A stretch of DNA of 64,000 nucleotides from Heliopora coerulea (GCA_030142905.1 JASJOG010000061.1:1054001-1118000), one strand, 5' to 3'. Shown: positions 42,479 to 54,053, counted from the first letter of the stretch. Notes: a model not told the origin generated them from the sequence alone. Numbers and translations are program-made.

Positions 42479-43161
42479 TTGACGGTTAGAAAATTTTTTT
42501 CAATTCTAGATCTCCGCAGTTGGTACTGGCAAATACCGGTTGCCCCATGTGATAGGTCGAAAACTCCTTGCGTGAAAAGTTCGGGTCTTTTTGAGTTTAA
42601 CCGCATGAATTTTGGTTTAAAAACAGCACCAGCCACTTTTAAAGGTGCCATGGAAATCGTCCTGGCAGGCTTAACGTTCGAAATATGTCTGTGTTATCTG
42701 GATGATGTTATTTGTTTTGGGCGCACCCTTGCCGAGCATAATCACAGATTAAGAGCAGTACTCGACAGGTTCCGACAGCATAATTTGCGCGTTAAATTAA
42801 AGAAATGTCGGTTTGCGGGAAAACAAATTGCGTTTCTAGGCCATACTGTTTCCAAGGAAGGGATAAGCCCTGATCCGCAGAAGGTCGAGACCGTGAAAAA
42901 CATTACTGCCCCAACATGTCTAACGAATTTTGCAACTATCGCGGCGCCTTTGACAAAACTCACAACTAAGGCCACACCTTTTCACTGGTCTGACGGCTGT
43001 GAATATTCTTTTACCGAACTTAAGCGTCAACTCTGCTCCGCACCATTATTAGCTTATCCGAAATTTGATCGCAAATTTACTCTTTACACATTTGCGTCGG
43101 ATGTTGGCCTAGGCGTTGTTTTCTTCCAGCGCGATGATAGTGGCTTAAAAAGAGTTATTGC
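42479..43161 (+). pseudogene. Gypsy reverse transcriptase (fragment)
   Basis: The polymerase domain from the fingers onward: FFSILDLRSWYWQIPVAPCD (box A Asp), FNRMNFGLKTAPATF, CLCYLDDVICFGRTLAEHNH (catalytic YLDD), then KKCRFAGKQIAFLGHTVSKE and GISPDPQKVETVKN of the connection, ending at the start of RNase H (FASDVGLGVVFFQRDDSGLK). A short internal deletion is likely after ITAPTC, where the usual LRSFLGLxxYYRRF block is shortened. The frame is open up to the hAT insertion point at 43161. Confidence 0.9.
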
Positions 43162-43548
43162 CAGTGGCAAAGCTAGCGCTCATGCTGGTCATGCTGAGCA
43201 TGACCAAGAATATTCCAGAGTTAAGAAGTTTTTTACATGCTTGAAAATGGATGTTTGCTTCGAATTTTTTCTTTTTTTAAATCGAATGCAGCGTTAGTGA
43301 ATTATGCGGTGAGTTACGTGCATGGGTGACATGTGGCAAGTCATGCTCATCTCAGATAGCAGGACCTAGCCGAAATTTGTGCGCCATTCGATTGGCCAAA
43401 GTATCCCGTGCGCATGCGCACCTTGCCAGTTTTGGGCTTCAGGTCATGCTCATTTCCAATAGCACGACTCCTGTTATTTAAAATTCAGTAGCAATACTAA
43501 TAGCGATCAAATAGCGAATAAAGGCGAATATAGATCAAAGTCAACCAT

Positions 43549-43760
43549 GTGGATGTTCAGAACAACTGGGACGTCATATCTCAGCTTCTGAGGAAGTCTT
43601 TTTCTGCAAGAAATGTGAGCGAGCAGAAAGTTATCGTTGGTCGAAGACCTATGCCGAAGCTCATGATCAAGACGAGGGACATGATGTTCCAAGAGGTTTG
43701 GTATACGAAGGATTGGCTATATCCTAGTGAAGACAAGATGGGTCTCTTTTGCTGGCCTTA
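43549..43760 (+). pseudogene. hAT transposase start with TTF-type zinc-finger part
   Basis: A 70-codon frame ending MMFQEVWYTKDWLYPSEDKM and GLFCWP, like the TTF-type zinc finger (WYxxxxWLxxSxxxxxxxCxxC) near the start of many animal hAT transposases. It stops where the tandem array begins, so the rest of the gene has been lost or replaced by the repeats. An AT-box (TTATTTAAAATTC) about 70 bases before the frame could be a remnant promoter. Confidence 0.6.
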
Positions 43761-44511
43761 GTTGCTCTTTCGACCTGGAGTTTCACAACATCTTGCTGTA
43801 TAAAGTGTCAGCTTTCCCATGGCATTTCAAGTTTGTGAAGGACTTTCTGTATCATATGGAATGTTATGACATTTATGCATTCAGGCAGATCATTAATTTT
43901 TGATGTGGTTTATTATTGTATGATGATGTTTGCTGAATTAATAGACAAGTTGCTGTATGAAGTGTCAATTTCACTGTGGCATTTTCAAGTATGTGAAGAA
44001 CTTCCTGTATCATCTGGAATATTATGACATTTATGCATTCAATCAGATAATTTTTAATGTAGTACATTACTATGATAAATATTTTGCTGATTAAATAGAT
44101 AAGTTGCTGTATGAAGTGTCAGTTTCACCATGACATTATCAAGTTTGTAAAGGACTTTCTGTATCATCTGGAATATTATGACATTTATACATTCAGATTA
44201 TTATTGATGTGGTTCATTATTATATGATAACCTTTTTGCTGATTATATACACAAGATGGTGTATGAAGCACAAGTTTCATCCTGACATCAAGTTGGTGAA
44301 AGACTTTCGGTACCATCTGGAATATTATGATATTTATACATTCATACAGATTATTATTGATGTGGTTCATTACAGACTGTCCAACCTGCTCAGCATGTCA
44401 AAGTGGGACACCTTTTCAAAACTTAACCAATGTCATTTTGTGTGAAGTTGCATGCATAATGTCTTGCACAAAAAAAAAAAAATTATTATAATGTCATAAA
44501 ATTTAACTGAT

Positions 44512-46568
44512 TCAAGCATTGCTGTATGAACCATGCTCTTCGTTGTATTGCCTGACTGCTGATTTGTTTATTTCAAGCAAGGCCTTTGGTGGTTTAAAGC
44601 TAAAACAGTCTTCATCTACATTCAGCTTCAACGCCAGTAAAGAAGCCACAGTGGTGCGTTCAAGATGACTTCTGTCTTCCGAATCAATTTTTCGGACCAT
44701 AGAGAAACACCTTTCACTGTCAGCGTTGCTGGCTGGCAATGCCAGAAGTGCGCGTATGAGCACAAGAAGGGTGCTGTAGACAGGCTTGTTGGTATCAACA
44801 GTGCGAATCTCGTGAACTGAAGCCCAGAACTCATCAACATCCATACCAGTAGCAGAATTTGGCAAACTGGCCATCTGAAAGTCAAGTGCCTCAGTTCTTA
44901 GAGCATCCAACTTGTCACCTAACTCTAATTGTGGAAAGTGCTGGGCAAGACGAACTATGATGTTTGGAAAATCATTGAGGGTCGTTCTCTCCTCGGGATT
45001 TAGCACTCTCAGGTCAGAGAGCAGTGTGGAGTTCAAAGGAAACCTCTTCAGAAGTTTGCAGATGAATGCTTCATAAAAAAGACAGACATGCTCAAGAAAG
45101 ACCTGAACCTCACTGTGTTGCCCATCCTCTTCCATTGCCACGGCTAGTACGCGAGCATCTTGTCCGATTTCATGCTCAGCATCTTCAACCTGATTGCTAC
45201 GATCATTGTACAATGTTGCTGTGATATCTGATGTGCAAATGCATTCCACCTTCACAAAGCAACGAAGAATACGCTTTGTAAGCTTATTGATTTCTGAGCG
45301 CAGTCGGTGAATGGTGGTATGAGTTGTGGCTTGAAAAGCAACATTGAACGCATTGATGGTTGGCAGGAGGAAATTGAGAAAGAGTAGATATAGCTTTGTT
45401 TCATCAGACAGCTGATTCTTGATAATTCTCACTCGGCCTGGTTTCTCTGCATCATTATGACTGTGGAAATATGACACAAGTGCAGGCCACAGTTCCAAGA
45501 CTGCTTATGACACGCAAGAGACTCAGCCATCTCGTTTCCACATGGCTCAAAATGGCTTTGTAGTTGATGTTGACGAAGTCACATAATGACTTTAATTCCT
45601 CTTTGCGTTTCACACTCAGATAAAAGTGGGTGTTAAGATCTACTTAGAATGCATCTATGTTCGTAGGCAGGGTCTTCACAGCTGCCTTGACTGCTAGGTT
45701 TTCCAGATGACAGATGCAACAAAATCAACCAGACTGGGTTGTTTTTCCTTTAGGTACTTCACAACTCCATTTCTCTGCCCTTTCATGGTGTTACAAGTGT
45801 CACTGTTGAAGGCCACCAGGTTAGCATAAGTGAGACCACTCTCTTTTAGGCAATCATCAAGCTTAGCAAATATTGCCGCAGCAGTGCCATCATTGCCGGT
45901 TGGCAGGGCTACGAATCTAGTTACAGCCCTCATCACACGATGATCAAAAACCTGACAAGAATAACCAAATCTTTTGCTTCAACACCTCTATCGTTGGATT
46001 CATCGATTAACAGGCTATAAGAAACGGGACTAAAGATTGAGTGATTGCCAGTGAGGGTAGATAGCAGCTCATCTTGACAGAACCTGCTGTTTCCCTTTCT
46101 GACCAAGACAATTGTCTTGGTCCTTGAGCACTGGAATTGCTTGGCAATATCTGAATCAGGAAACATGGACTTCACCAGCTTACTGAAATGGTCTCCAGTA
46201 CGAAAGGACATATTGTGCTCGGAAACAAACTGCACAAATTGAGCTTCGGCACTGAGTACCTGAATTTTCTGTTCTTCTTGTTTATCCCTTGCTGCTTTTG
46301 CTACTTGGCTTTCACCGAATCCAAACGCTTCCAACCTAGTCGTCTTCTTCGTGGATTCTACTGCTTTGTTGTGCCCAGTACTTCTGAAATGCCGACGTAC
46401 ATCGTAGGCTCCGCCGTGAGTAACGCTGAAGGATGTTCTGCACTGCTTGCAATATGCCTTCTCATCGCCGTCCTTCCAAGAAAGCACACTGCCCTGGCAC
46501 GTCTTAGTCTCTCCGTTGTATACGATTTCGAACTCCTCTGATTGCCACGAAGAAGAAAACGAGCACAT
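44512..46568 (-). pseudogene. hAT transposase of the inner element
   Basis: 45933-46568 is the N-terminal third: YCKQCRTSF...HFRSTGH, a C2H2/BED-TTF-like zinc finger, then FVSEHNMSFRTGDHFSKLVK and YSLLIDESNDRG with the first catalytic Asp. 45694-45936 continues the catalytic core (LVAFNSDTCNTMKGQRNGVV, second Asp). 44512-45498 is the C-terminal half with the dimerisation domain (LLALPASNADSERCFSMVRK, SHLERTTVASLLALKLN). The frame is broken near 45935 and between 45498 and 45694, so it is a recently damaged gene of about 680 codons. It resembles the hAT proteins often annotated as SCAND3- or ZBED-like. Confidence 0.85.
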
Positions 46569-46712
46569 TCGCTTTGATTTCCTCGCAGAAGGCTGCTCCG
46601 ATGTTTAGGGAGAACGTCTAGACGCCATGACGCCAGACAGTGCGCTAGGCCAGTGTTTCCACTCCACCAATGTAAAATTTCCCTTTTGCACGTCAGATAT
46701 GTCCCTATTAGG

Positions 46713-46952
46713 GAGCTTAAGCAAGCGACGTTTTCGTCAACGCGGACGTCAACCGGAAATAAATCAGAGCCGTTAAAGATGGCGAATGATGACAACAGCC
46801 GCTCTTGTTTGAAATCAAGAACGGCACTCAATGAAGTTTGCCATTCTTGATTTCAAATAAGAACGGCTGATGTCAGCATTCGGCATCTTTAACGGCTCGG
46901 ATTTATTTCCGGTTGGCGTCCGCGTTGACGAAAACGGCGCTTGCTTAAGCTC
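46713..46952. repeat. 240-bp near-perfect palindrome (foldback)
   Basis: GAGCTTAAGCAAGCG at the left mirrors CGCTTGCTTAAGCTC at the right, with arms of about 115 bases that stay complementary apart from a few differences and almost no loop. Each arm contains GACGTCAACCGGAAATAAAT or its near copy and an AAGATGGCG or GCATCTTTAACGG counterpart, and is richer in CG than its surroundings. It lies 145 bases upstream of the inner hAT transposase start. Confidence 0.9.
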
Positions 46953-48054
46953 TGTACTAATCTTCTTCCAAAGACGCCAAAATATCATTTTGGAAGGCAA
47001 TTTCCTTCCAAGTGGAAGCGCTGCGCTAGCTGTCTATGCGCTAGACAACTGCTAACTATAATCACATGGCAGGTTCTCTCCGGCACACAGTCGCCCTCCC
47101 TGCCGGTACAACACGGTTTGTACGGCCTGAGTACGAGCCTGCTCAAGCGCACGTGGTCCTGCAAGCCACAGCATTCAATAGCTTTTTTGTGAAAGTAGTT
47201 TTTATGAATCACCAGCTGTGTCCAAAGCGGGACTAATTACGTCCCGAACAAGGTTCGTGCGGGACGCGGGACAATTCTTGTGAAAGCGGGACTGTCCCGC
47301 TTAAAGCGGGACGGTTGGACAGTCTGTTCATTATTATATGATGACTTTTTGCTGATTAAATAGACAGGTTGCTGTATGAAGTGTCAGAAATATTCATTCA
47401 GCGATTCTGTTTCTCCATGACATTTTCAAGCTATTCATTACTGTGATGACTTATTGCTGGTTAAGAATGTGCTGCCTGCCATTTGTACGTCTGCATGCAT
47501 GATGTGATGAGTTCAGTGAAAAATCTTTACAAAGGAAAGAAAAACCATTCACAGTGAAACTGAATGCAATGAACAAATCCATGAAAGAAGACTCGAGGTG
47601 AACTCAGTGTTAAAAGCATTGAGGACCAATTCACTTAAGTATTTTTCAAGCATAATCATGGTAAATATTTTACACTTACAGTAAGTCTCCACTTGCTATG
47701 TTTAGTTAAACAGTAATGTTGGGCTAGACTTGTTCATCAGTCATGGCTATCAATGTTGGATTCACCCACAGCTTTGTCAGTGCTCCATAAGTGTGGCAAT
47801 AGGCTCTGACATAAGATAAAACAGCCCATAATATGTTGTACTTTGCTTACTTTGAACAACATTTTGTGGTGCTCAGAATTCTTAAAAACTATCCTCAAAA
47901 TGCAGGAAATGGCATTTCCAAGACTCCAGATTTCAAAATTTTCCGGGGAAGCATGCTCCTCGACCCCCCTAGAGGGAGCTTACGCCTTCGGCGTTCGCAT
48001 CCACTCTGAAGTCACAATAGCATGACCAGTCATTTATGGTCAGCTTCGCCACTG

Positions 48055-50070
48055 GTTATTGCATACGGTTCTCGCAGCCTTAGGCCACGCGAACGGAAGT
48101 ATGCCACCACCGAGAAAGAAGCTTTGGCAATTCATTACGGAACGCAATACTTTCGTCTTTTCCGTTTAGGCCGCAAATTCACAATAGTCACCGACCACAA
48201 CGCTCTCCTTTGGCTAAATATCATGGAACCAAAGGGGTGGCTAGCACAGTGGTTAATGGATCTGCAAGAGTTTGAATTTTCGGTACAACATAGACCGGGT
48301 AAATCTCGTTGTAATGCTGACGCTTTATCTCGCTTAGTGACCAACATGCGTAAAGAAACCAACGAAACTCTAACCACCTACGTAGCGTCCACGGTATTGA
48401 CCGATTTGACAGCGAAGGCAAAGCGCCTTACCATCGCGCCGTTTAACTACGTGCTCGCGCTATTGTTTTTGTTTTGGAATCTCATTGACTGGGCTCTAAA
48501 TTTCGTTTCCTTACTACACAAAAACTCAGTGAATTCGCAACTTAATGCTGCCGCGCCAGTATTTCAACCAACAACCCAACGGGCTGAGACTATATCTGAG
48601 TCTCAAAGTGACAATATCAACTCCGTTACAGTGCTTCCGACTATAAATTTGCATGAAGTTCACCGGCAGGACGAATGTATTTCACAGATTATTCAATTGA
48701 AAGTCCAAAAGAAACCTAGACCCGATATCACAGAGTAGACAGATGATCCAGTTCTCAAAAATTTTTGGTATAATTAAGATCGATTGTTTATATACAATGG
48801 CTTACTAGTACGTTCTCGCCACAAACAATACGCCTACCCTGATCATGCGATTGTTATTCTGCAATCTTTAGTGCCTCAAATACTTGATGGTATGCATGAC
48901 AATCCATCATGTAGTCATCAAACTACTAGTCATCATCAGCATGTAGTCTCAAACATCATGTAGTCATCTCGGCTTTACCAAAACAGAAGAGCGAATTCGC
49001 GAGAGGTTTTACTGGCCAAATCTGCTTGCGTCAGTGCAATTTCACATCCAACACTGTATATCTTGCCAGTGCGTAAGTCGCCACCCACTCTGAATAAAGC
49101 TCCCATGAAGACGATTGATGTGGGTGAGCCCTTTACTTTTTGGGCGTTAGATTATATGGGACCTGTTCCAGAGAACGCGCGAGGAAACAAGTATATACAT
49201 GTTGTCATGGACCACTTTACCAAGTGGTGTGAGGCGTTCCCCACGAAAGACCAAAAAGCTTCGACGGTTGCTGACTGCTTAATATCCAAAGTCTTTTCAC
49301 GTTTTGGGCCCCCACTTGTACTCCATTCGGATCAAGGGTCGAACTTTGAAAGTACGTTGTTGCACGAGATTTGTAATATCATGGGCATCACTAAAACGCG
49401 CACAACAGCATATCACCCCAGCTGTGATGGCCAAGTTGAGCGGCAAAATCGCACGTTACAAGATATGCTTGGCAATTATGTGTCCAATAGAGCAGATGAT
49501 TGGGATTTATTGTTAGATCCCGTTCTTTTCGTATACAATACCAGCAAACACGACTCTAATGGATTTTCCCCATACGAATTAGTTTTTGGGAAAATTCCTC
49601 GCATGCCTCTAGAGCTAGAATTCGGGGTAACAGTTACCAATCCTGCTACCCAAACAGAGTACGCACAGCGTGTTAGAACAACCCTACAGAATGTAAGGCA
49701 GATAGCAAAAGAGAATTTAGACAAAGTGAGGTCAGTCAGGCGTCTCAATCATGATAATGATAAATGGAAACCGTATGTTGTAGGTCAGACAGTTTGGGTA
49801 AAACGTCGACAGACAGGAAAATTTGGCAGGAAGTGGATAGGACCGTACAAGGTAGTAAACAAGCTGGAAGTAACTTATCGCGTGAGGTCGAACGATGGAA
49901 AAGTAAAGGTAGTTAATCACAACAACCTTAAGTTAGGCTATATACCATTGGACAGCGGGCGAGTTGTCTCCCAGGACGTGAGTCCGGCGATTTTACGGTT
50001 GTACACAGCTTGCCTCAACACCCTGTCCTACCACCCCCTCCCCATCGGCTGCGAGGTGAACACCCCATAG
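48055..50070 (+). pseudogene. Gypsy RNase H and integrase
   Basis: 48055-48738: RNase H continuing in the RT frame (YGSRSLRPRERKYATTEKEA, FTIVTDHNALLWL with the catalytic Asp, then QHRPGKSRCNADALSRL). After stops and the 49-base duplication, remnants of the zinc-binding region (GMHDN...) lead into an intact integrase frame at 49063-50070: FWALDYMGPVP (D1), VLHSDQGSNFES (D2), YHPSCDGQVERQNRTLQDML (E), and a C-terminal domain with VGQTVWVKRRQTGKFGRKWI and GPYKVVNKLEVTYRV. All three DDE acids are present. The protein ends about 150 bases before the LTR. Confidence 0.9.
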
Positions 50071-50224
50071 GACAACGCTATGACCTTCGGCCGCATATAC
50101 GTCTTCATGTGCATTATTCTTACGACACTTCTTAGTTATATAAGTATAGCAATTTGCATCTGCAAAATTTGATAAAATAGATTAATACGTGTTTTCGGGG
50201 ACGAAAAATTAAGTGGGGGAAGAA

Positions 50225-50524
50225 TGTAACGTTGTAATTGACGTAATGGGGTTGATAGATAATGACCTGCACACACATTGTTGTAATTGGAGTGAATAGT
50301 TATGTTGACAGATATTGATCCGTAAAAGGGAGATATAATGGTACGCACGAATGATAATAAGACAGACATAGACTGGATCGCAAGGTGTTCGTGTCTGTTT
50401 TGCTCTAAGTTCGGCCCGTTTCAGATATTTATAAAGTATATAAATAACTGACAGGGTACACACATTAAAATATAAGTTATGAATTAACAGTTGTTAAACT
50501 GTTAGAATAATTGATTCTGATACA
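50225..50524 (+). repeat. Probable 3' LTR of the gypsy element
   Basis: A purine tract (AAGTGGGGGAAGAA, 50211-50224) is followed directly by TGTAACGTTG. A TATA-like ATTTATAAAGTATATAAATA lies at about 50427-50446, and the segment can be closed at TGATACA (50524), giving a TG...CA unit of 300 bases. Without a 5' LTR in the window the right border is an estimate. Confidence 0.6.
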
Positions 50525-51220
50525 GGAGGAGCCATAATTTCCCTCACTTATCAAATTTTCAAACCAACAGTCTACTTACGCGAAATATCTTATATTTATC
50601 AGAAAATCGTTTTAAAGCAACAAAAATTAACAATTAGAACTCACAAGTTCTCAATAATCTTGTACCTCCGCCCCATAGTAGAGAGCATTAGAGAAATGCA
50701 TGCTATAAACAGCTTTCGAAAAATTAAATAAAAAAGTTAACTTTGGTGACGTGAATTTGAGCTCATAATCAACAAAAATTATAAAAAGCCAAAAAAATTT
50801 AAAAAAAAAAGATTAGAACAAAAAGGAAAAAACAATAATGAGAACAAACCTAAGTCGCTTGATTGGCTTGAATCCGGAACTTTAGAAATTGCAAATGAAC
50901 ATTACAGATCTTTGGACAACTCGTCTACTAAAACGTTTCACCGAAACTGATTAATTTTTTTGAATTTTGATTGTCAGTCACCAAGTTTACGTTATAACTA
51001 AACTCGATCTTTCCTGGTTTGCACTCTTTAAACAAAAACTTTTATGAATAATTACCTTTCACAGCTTCGGAAATATATGAACAAACATCCTCATAATTAA
51101 AATTATGTGTGTCGAGATCAAACTTTGAATTAGTTGTGTTGTTTCGTGTATTAGTTATGCAGTATCGTGACCAATAGCACTACTCATAGGTAGATATTCA
51201 AACAAGATTTTGTTTAAACA
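50525..51220. other. No gene recognised
   Basis: Very AT-rich with runs of A. No coding or repeat signal beyond composition. Confidence 0.4.
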
Positions 51221-51228
51221 GTCCAGAC

Positions 51229-51831
51229 AAGGTGCGTAGCCAGGGTTTCTCTTGGGGGGGGGTCAATGTCGAGCAACTTCTGCCATTAGTAATTTTCAAC
51301 TCTCCAAAAATGTGCTGTCTTCTTATATACTAGTTTATTACATACATGTAGGAGAGTTATCTGAACTTAATGGCAAACGTGAGCGTGGCTTGCTGCCGTA
51401 CCTTTTAAAACCATTCGTTAAGTCTATTTCACTTCTTGGTAAAGCATTCTCCTTAAAGATGTTAGTAATAATGCTTGGTAAATTGTGGATAATATACAGT
51501 GTAAGATCATCAGGTTTTCGTGCTGTTTACACTCGATGGCCTGAAAGTGCTTTCTGTCCTACAGTCAACATACGTCAGCGATTAATGTTTGTTGAATTTC
51601 GTTCAATATCTTGCTGACAACTGCCCAAACATTCACATCTTCACTTCAGCATTTCAGATAGTACGTATCGACAACTTACCACTGCGGTAAGAGTGGTTTC
51701 AAGCTCGCAAATCAAAGCTTGCCAGATTGTAATACTGCTTTTTGACTCATTAATGAATTGAAAACTAAAGCTCATTGCAGCTATGGGAGGAGTTTGAACT
51801 CCCTAACTCCCTCCTCTTGGCTACACCACTG
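51229..51831. mobile_element. Non-autonomous hAT-type element, 603 bp
   Basis: The right end, as reverse complement, reads CAGTGGTGTAGCCAAGAGGA; the left reads AAGGTGCGTAGCCAGGG and is followed by a G run. GTCCAGAC (51221-51228) and GTCAAGAC (51832-51839) form an 8-bp target duplication with one mismatch. The internal plus-strand frame has no domain, so it must depend on another element's transposase. Confidence 0.75.
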
Positions 51832-51839
51832 GTCAAGAC

Positions 51840-52953
51840 AAGACTTATTACAAGTCAACTATTGTCTACCAAAGAACAGATTTTTTCGAGAGTTTTTTCA
51901 AAGATTTTCGGAGTTTTGTTAACAAACTTTCCCCGGCGTTAGCGTCATCATTGTCAGGACTAACTGGACATTAAATATTTCCAAACATTCAATTCAAAAA
52001 TCTTCTGAGGAACAACGAAGCGATAATAATCACAAGTACGAAGTTTTTCCGAAACTCTCATCGGTTCTTCCAAAAGCCAGGAAGTTTAATAAGTTTAAAT
52101 TAAACACTAGTATGTGGTGGCCTACATGAAAGTTCACTATCAGTAAACGTTTTGCCCTACTAACACCCCCGAAAGTTTTGAGGAAATTATTTCTGAAACT
52201 TACTTCCCCTATCGTAATGGTTTGGTTTTATTTTCTATCAGTTGTTTAAATAATTTGAACGCTTTCCACCAACATGAGTGATCTTTTGCGTTTCTTCATT
52301 CAAAAGCAATTATCGCTTTCGCTCCTGGTATTTACATAGCCTTTCTGTTTTTCTTCACCAGTTTATTGCTATGTTTCTCTACTTTATTTTATTTCTGCAT
52401 TTTCCAGTAGTGACTGTTTGAGTTCATTTGTAGTCACAAGTTTAAATTTAAATCCTTTCCTCAACATGGCAACTTTGATACCAGTGCCTAGATTTGCAGC
52501 ACACGGCATACTTAAGTGAACCGCAATCCACGTATATACACCTGCATTTCCGTATAAAAACAAAGCAACGCCAGACGAGATTTGTACCTTCGTGTTGTGT
52601 GTGAGGGGAGTTATTTATTTTTCGAATTCAAAAGCTCAGTCATTTTTTACAGTTGGACTTTGATACAATTAGAGGATTTCAGACTTGGGAACTTAAACAA
52701 GATGAATTCAGCACACTTTCAATTCCAGCAAAGATTTGTTTGAAAAATTTGCATCCCACAAATTTCTGCGACGAAATTGTTTTTTCGAAAGCCGTTTTCT
52801 GACGCTGACTCAAGGCCTGAACATTGAAAATGTCTTCCCCTATGTTTTTTATTGACATTTTTGTGGAGATTTTTCCCGAGCAAGCTCATCATTCTCTTTA
52901 ATTTATCTCATTATGGAATTGTGTTAAGAACAAACTGGTTTGTGTCTATTGGC
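51840..52953. other. No gene recognised
   Basis: AT-rich, without supported ORFs or repeat ends. Confidence 0.4.
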
Positions 52954-52957
52954 TTAA

Positions 52958-53791
52958 CCCTATCTGGGCTGGGCTATTTTCCCTCCTAGGAAGACTGGTA
53001 GGGCGATTCGGCCCTCCTCACAATAATTTCATTAATATTATGCCTATTTCAATGAAACTCGGCAGAAATATTGAATATGCAACGCTCTACTAAATGAAAT
53101 ATTACTTCGTTCCACATATTTGATGACGTCATTATTACGTCACACAACTATTGTTTTACCTGTGTTGTTTAATGCCGTTTTTTCCGCTCGTATTTCACAA
53201 CAAAATTATCGCAAACTAATTAAAAATGAAAAGTTGAGGGAAGTAGTTTATTTCAGTTTTGTCTGTTATATTTGTGTTGTGACGTCACAATGTCATACTG
53301 AGCTTAAAACCTTTTAGTTTTAATTGATAAAGTATTTTATTTTATACATTTATTTTAGAATAAAACGTTTTTTTGCTATTCGCAAGACTTTTTGATTTTC
53401 CTGATGTACATGTTACGCTGATGCAAAAAACTAGGCGTTATGATATCGTCAAAAAAAATGATAGCTTTTGAATCTGAAAACTCCCTTCTTTTTATAACTG
53501 GAGATGCTTTCCTTTTGAGCTAGTATTCAATTCGAACAAGCATTTCGAAGATCTTGCCCAAAACATTGCAATTATTTAACTTCCTTTTAAATGTAATAAA
53601 GTGGCCTTTAAACTTGAGGTTTTCATGGCAACAACTTTTTCCGTATAGTCTAAAACAACATATCAATATGTTTGCCATACAATTTGGTTGAAAAGTCACC
53701 AATTTTGATGCCATTTTTAAAACCCACTCACGAGATACAGATAGAATACTAAGTAGGGGAAGTGATTCGGTTTCCCCCAGCCCAGATAGGG
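52958..53791. mobile_element. piggyBac-type MITE, 834 bp
   Basis: TTAA (52954-52957) precedes CCCTATCTGGGCTGGG, and the right end CCCAGCCCAGATAGGG is followed by TTAA (53792-53795). A 16-base perfect inverted repeat starting with CCC and flanked by TTAA is the signature of the piggyBac superfamily. It has no transposase. The interior contains TGACGTCATTATTACGTCA. Confidence 0.9.
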
Positions 53792-53995
53792 TTAAGCGAA
53801 ATATTGTATATGCATATAACGATTTTCACTTGGTGATAATCAACATTCTAATTGCTTCACACTTTCCATGATAAGATGAAAGTAAAACCGGGGTTAACTG
53901 GTTTGAAAATTTTATTCAACAACTTACCAGGATTTTCAAGGACAACAGAAATATTGAAGAGATGTTGTTTTGAGCGAAAACTAAAGATATTCAAA

Positions 53996-54007
53996 TTATA
54001 TATATAT

Positions 54008-54050
<43 letters not shown>
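53996..54050. repeat. (TA)n(CA)n(TA)n microsatellite
   Basis: A compound dinucleotide tract: TA repeats, then (CA)7-9, then about 25 bases of TA. Confidence 0.98.

Positions 54051-54053
<3 letters not shown>

Larger units (their letters stand above)
44373..47326 (-). mobile_element. Inner hAT element (transposase-encoding)
   Basis: Terminal inverted repeats CAGACTGTCCAACC at the left and GGTTGGACAGTCTG at the right are perfect over 14 bases. TTCATTA lies directly outside both ends (44366-44372 and 47327-47333), with one possible further base, fitting an hAT target duplication. The right terminal region is rich in AGCGGGAC palindromes. The transposase is on the minus strand. A 240-bp palindrome sits in its 5' region. 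Confidence 0.93.
43793..47430 (+). repeat. 153-bp tandem array split by the inner hAT
   Basis: Units begin TTGCTGTATGAAGTGTCA at 43793, 43950, 44104 and (varied) 44255, i.e. every 151-157 bases. Each includes GGACTTTCTGTATCATCTGG, AATATTATGACATTTATNC and TGATGTGGTTCATTA-like text. The fourth unit is cut at 44372 by the inner hAT and resumes at 47334; a fifth partial unit starts at 47369. Confidence 0.9.
43162..48054. mobile_element. hAT element inside gypsy, perfect 8-bp duplication
   Basis: The ends read CAGTGGCAAAGCTAGC (left) and, as reverse complement of the right, CAGTGGCGAAGCTGAC. GTTATTGC flanks both sides (43154-43161 and 48055-48062), the 8-bp target duplication of hAT elements. Inside are a short transposase start (plus strand), a 153-bp tandem array and a second complete hAT element. 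It lacks its own full transposase, so it was moved in trans. Confidence 0.95.
42479..50524 (+). mobile_element. Ty3/gypsy LTR retrotransposon, 5'-truncated
   Basis: The pol region runs RT (42479-43161), RNase H (48055-48738) and integrase (49063-50070), the gypsy order, then a polypurine tract and 3' LTR. gag, protease, the RT start and the 5' LTR are missing. A 4.9-kb hAT element splits RT from RNase H. Two in-frame stops (48736 and about 48774) and a 49-base duplication (48905-48953 repeated from 48954) damage the stretch before the integrase. Confidence 0.9.

Noticed and set aside
51252..51617. 121-aa ORF
   Set aside because: Lies inside a 603-bp non-autonomous hAT-type element and has no transposase motif.
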